NCBI GenBank assembly: GCA_017632155.1 | Contig: JAGBRZ010000196.1 | Span: 1-6,131 of the forward strand | Reading direction: 5' to 3' | DNA: 6,131 nucleotides | Source of the DNA: Clostridia bacterium | GTDB taxonomy: Bacteria > Bacillota_A > Clostridia > Oscillospirales > CAG-272 | Shown: one piece after another, positions 5,288 to 6,131 of the stretch | Numbering within the stretch: position 1 is the first letter of the stretch | Layout: every line of letters begins with the position of its first letter | Program-made: the position numbers and the translations under genes | Notes under the pieces: generated by a model | Databases searched by the model: none | What the model was told of the DNA's origin: nothing | The model's input: the letters and a program-made list of their open reading frames with translations, nothing else

Positions 5288-6131
5288 GTGGCAAAACTTA
5301 TCCTCAAAGCTCCGTTTTATAAACCGTATTCCAAAACACCGTCAGGCTCTTCACGAGGTGGCTATGCAAATTATATTGCCACCCGTGACGGAGTTGAAAT
5401 CCTCCCTCGAAGCGGTATGGCTGGATATATGGGAGAGCGAAAAGGCTCTAATGGATTGTTTACCGATGAAGGACAGCCTGTTGTTTTATCGAAAATCGCA
5501 GAGGAAATAGACAATCACACTGGCAATGTGTGGGGGATGATTTTTTCTTTGAAGCGAGAAGATGCTGAAAGACTCGGATATAATTCCGCAAGCCAATGGA
5601 TGAATCTGCTACGTTCTCATCGAAATGATATCGCTAAAGAAATGGGTATAGAGCCTAAAAACTTGCGATGGTATGCAGCCTTTCACAATGAGAAATCACA
5701 TCCTCACGCGCACATGCTGGTTTGGTCAAGCAATCCGCAAGAGCCATACCTCTCAACGGGTGGCATTGAAAATATTAAAAGAGCCGTTGCAAAATCAATT
5801 TTTCGCCAAGATAATATGGCTATGTATAAAGAACAGACCGAAACACGTGACTCTCTGAAAGAAGAATTTCGATTAAGAATCGCTTCACTGGTCGATGAAA
5901 TTCATCGCAACCCTGTAAGCATTCAGCCCGAAATGATGCAAAAATTCGAATTGCTTTCAGAAGCAATTTCCACGCATAAGGGAAAAAAAGTATACGGCTA
6001 TCTCGAAAAAAGTGCCAAGAGTATCGTCGATGACATCGTGAGAATGATTGCAGAAGACGAAAAAATCTCTGAACTTTATGAGATGTGGTATCAGCTCCAA
6101 TGCGAAACTTTCAGAACCTACACAGACAAAA
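5288..6131 (+). CDS. mobP3: MobP3-like relaxase (3' truncated by window edge)
   Basis: This DNA-nicking and strand-transfer enzyme starts conjugation at oriT and stays covalently bound to the 5' end. 281 residues are visible, open to the window edge. The start is GTG at 5288: the frame is closed just upstream by TGA at 5279-5281 and no other usual start is available. Motif I is GGYANYIATRDGVE (residues 24-37), with Y26 or Y29 the likely nucleophile. The metal-binding motif is FHNEKSHPHAHMLVW, with H138, H140 and H142 as the histidine triad, and H133/E135 nearby. GSNGLFTDEGQPVVLSK, ERLGY, LLRSHRNDIA and the later GKKVYGYL agree with my recollection of the MobP3 family of Firmicutes elements. 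The gene starts two bases after the stop of the ribbon-helix-helix gene and has no visible Shine-Dalgarno, so it probably depends on translational coupling. All core catalytic motifs are intact. Confidence 0.92.
   Translation, partial: MAKLILKAPFYKPYSKTPSGSSRGGYANYIATRDGVEILPRSGMAGYMGERKGSNGLFTDEGQPVVLSKIAEEIDNHTGNVWGMIFSLKREDAERLGYNSASQWMNLLRSHRNDIAKEMGIEPKNLRWYAAFHNEKSHPHAHMLVWSSNPQEPYLSTGGIENIKRAVAKSIFRQDNMAMYKEQTETRDSLKEEFRLRIASLVDEIHRNPVSIQPEMMQKFELLSEAISTHKGKKVYGYLEKSAKSIVDDIVRMIAEDEKISELYEMWYQLQCETFRTYTDK

Noticed and set aside
5673..5858. Forward 61-codon ORF within the relaxase gene
   Set aside because: It is an out-of-frame shadow: the relaxase frame carries the HPHAH motif across the same bases.
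1..6131. CRISPR arrays, tRNA or rRNA genes, insertion sequences, integrase genes
   Set aside because: I found no regularly spaced repeats, cloverleaf-like sequence, transposase or recombinase motifs on either strand.

Overview
The window looks like the conjugation and mobilization core of an integrative conjugative element (or plasmid) from a Gram-positive anaerobe, most likely a gut Clostridia (Oscillospiraceae/Lachnospiraceae-like). The basis is the gene families, recognised from memory without a database search: a VirB4-type ATPase close to those of Tn1549-like and C. difficile CTn elements, DUF4313-like and DUF6103-like accessory proteins, and a MobP3-like relaxase. Shine-Dalgarno sites complementary to the 16S tail also fit a Firmicute. 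All supported genes lie on the + strand, and no integrase, cargo, tRNA, rRNA, CRISPR array or insertion sequence is visible.

Layout. (1) 3-1820: C-terminal three quarters of a VirB4-like ATPase, running in from upstream. (2) 1821-2013: a 193-nt gap with a perfect 10-nt direct repeat spaced 120 nt apart, two hairpins and a TATAAT box; possibly a structured leader. (3) 2014-4595: a compact accessory cluster comprising a DUF4313-like acidic protein, a single-pass membrane protein, a 459-aa protein ending in 22 pentapeptide repeats, and a DUF6103-like 72-aa protein. (4) 4596-4898: a region with several inverted repeats, a doubtful 65-aa very basic ORF and a terminator-like hairpin. It sits where an origin of transfer (oriT) would be expected. 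(5) 4899-6131: a ribbon-helix-helix protein followed two bases later by the relaxase, which runs off the end of the window.

How they would work together (inference from families and order): the ribbon-helix-helix protein and relaxase form the relaxosome at oriT, the relaxase nicks and covalently holds one strand, and the VirB4 ATPase powers assembly of the mating channel. The membrane protein may be a channel component. The roles of the DUF4313-like, pentapeptide and DUF6103-like proteins are unknown.

Two points stand out. First, two consecutive genes (membrane protein and pentapeptide protein) have good ribosome binding sites but no ATG; the best-placed starts are ATT (2492) and ATA (3001). 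Second, the leader of the relaxosome genes holds a terminator-like hairpin only 20 nt before the start codon, plus an upstream arm that can form a mutually exclusive hairpin with it. This is the layout of an attenuator.
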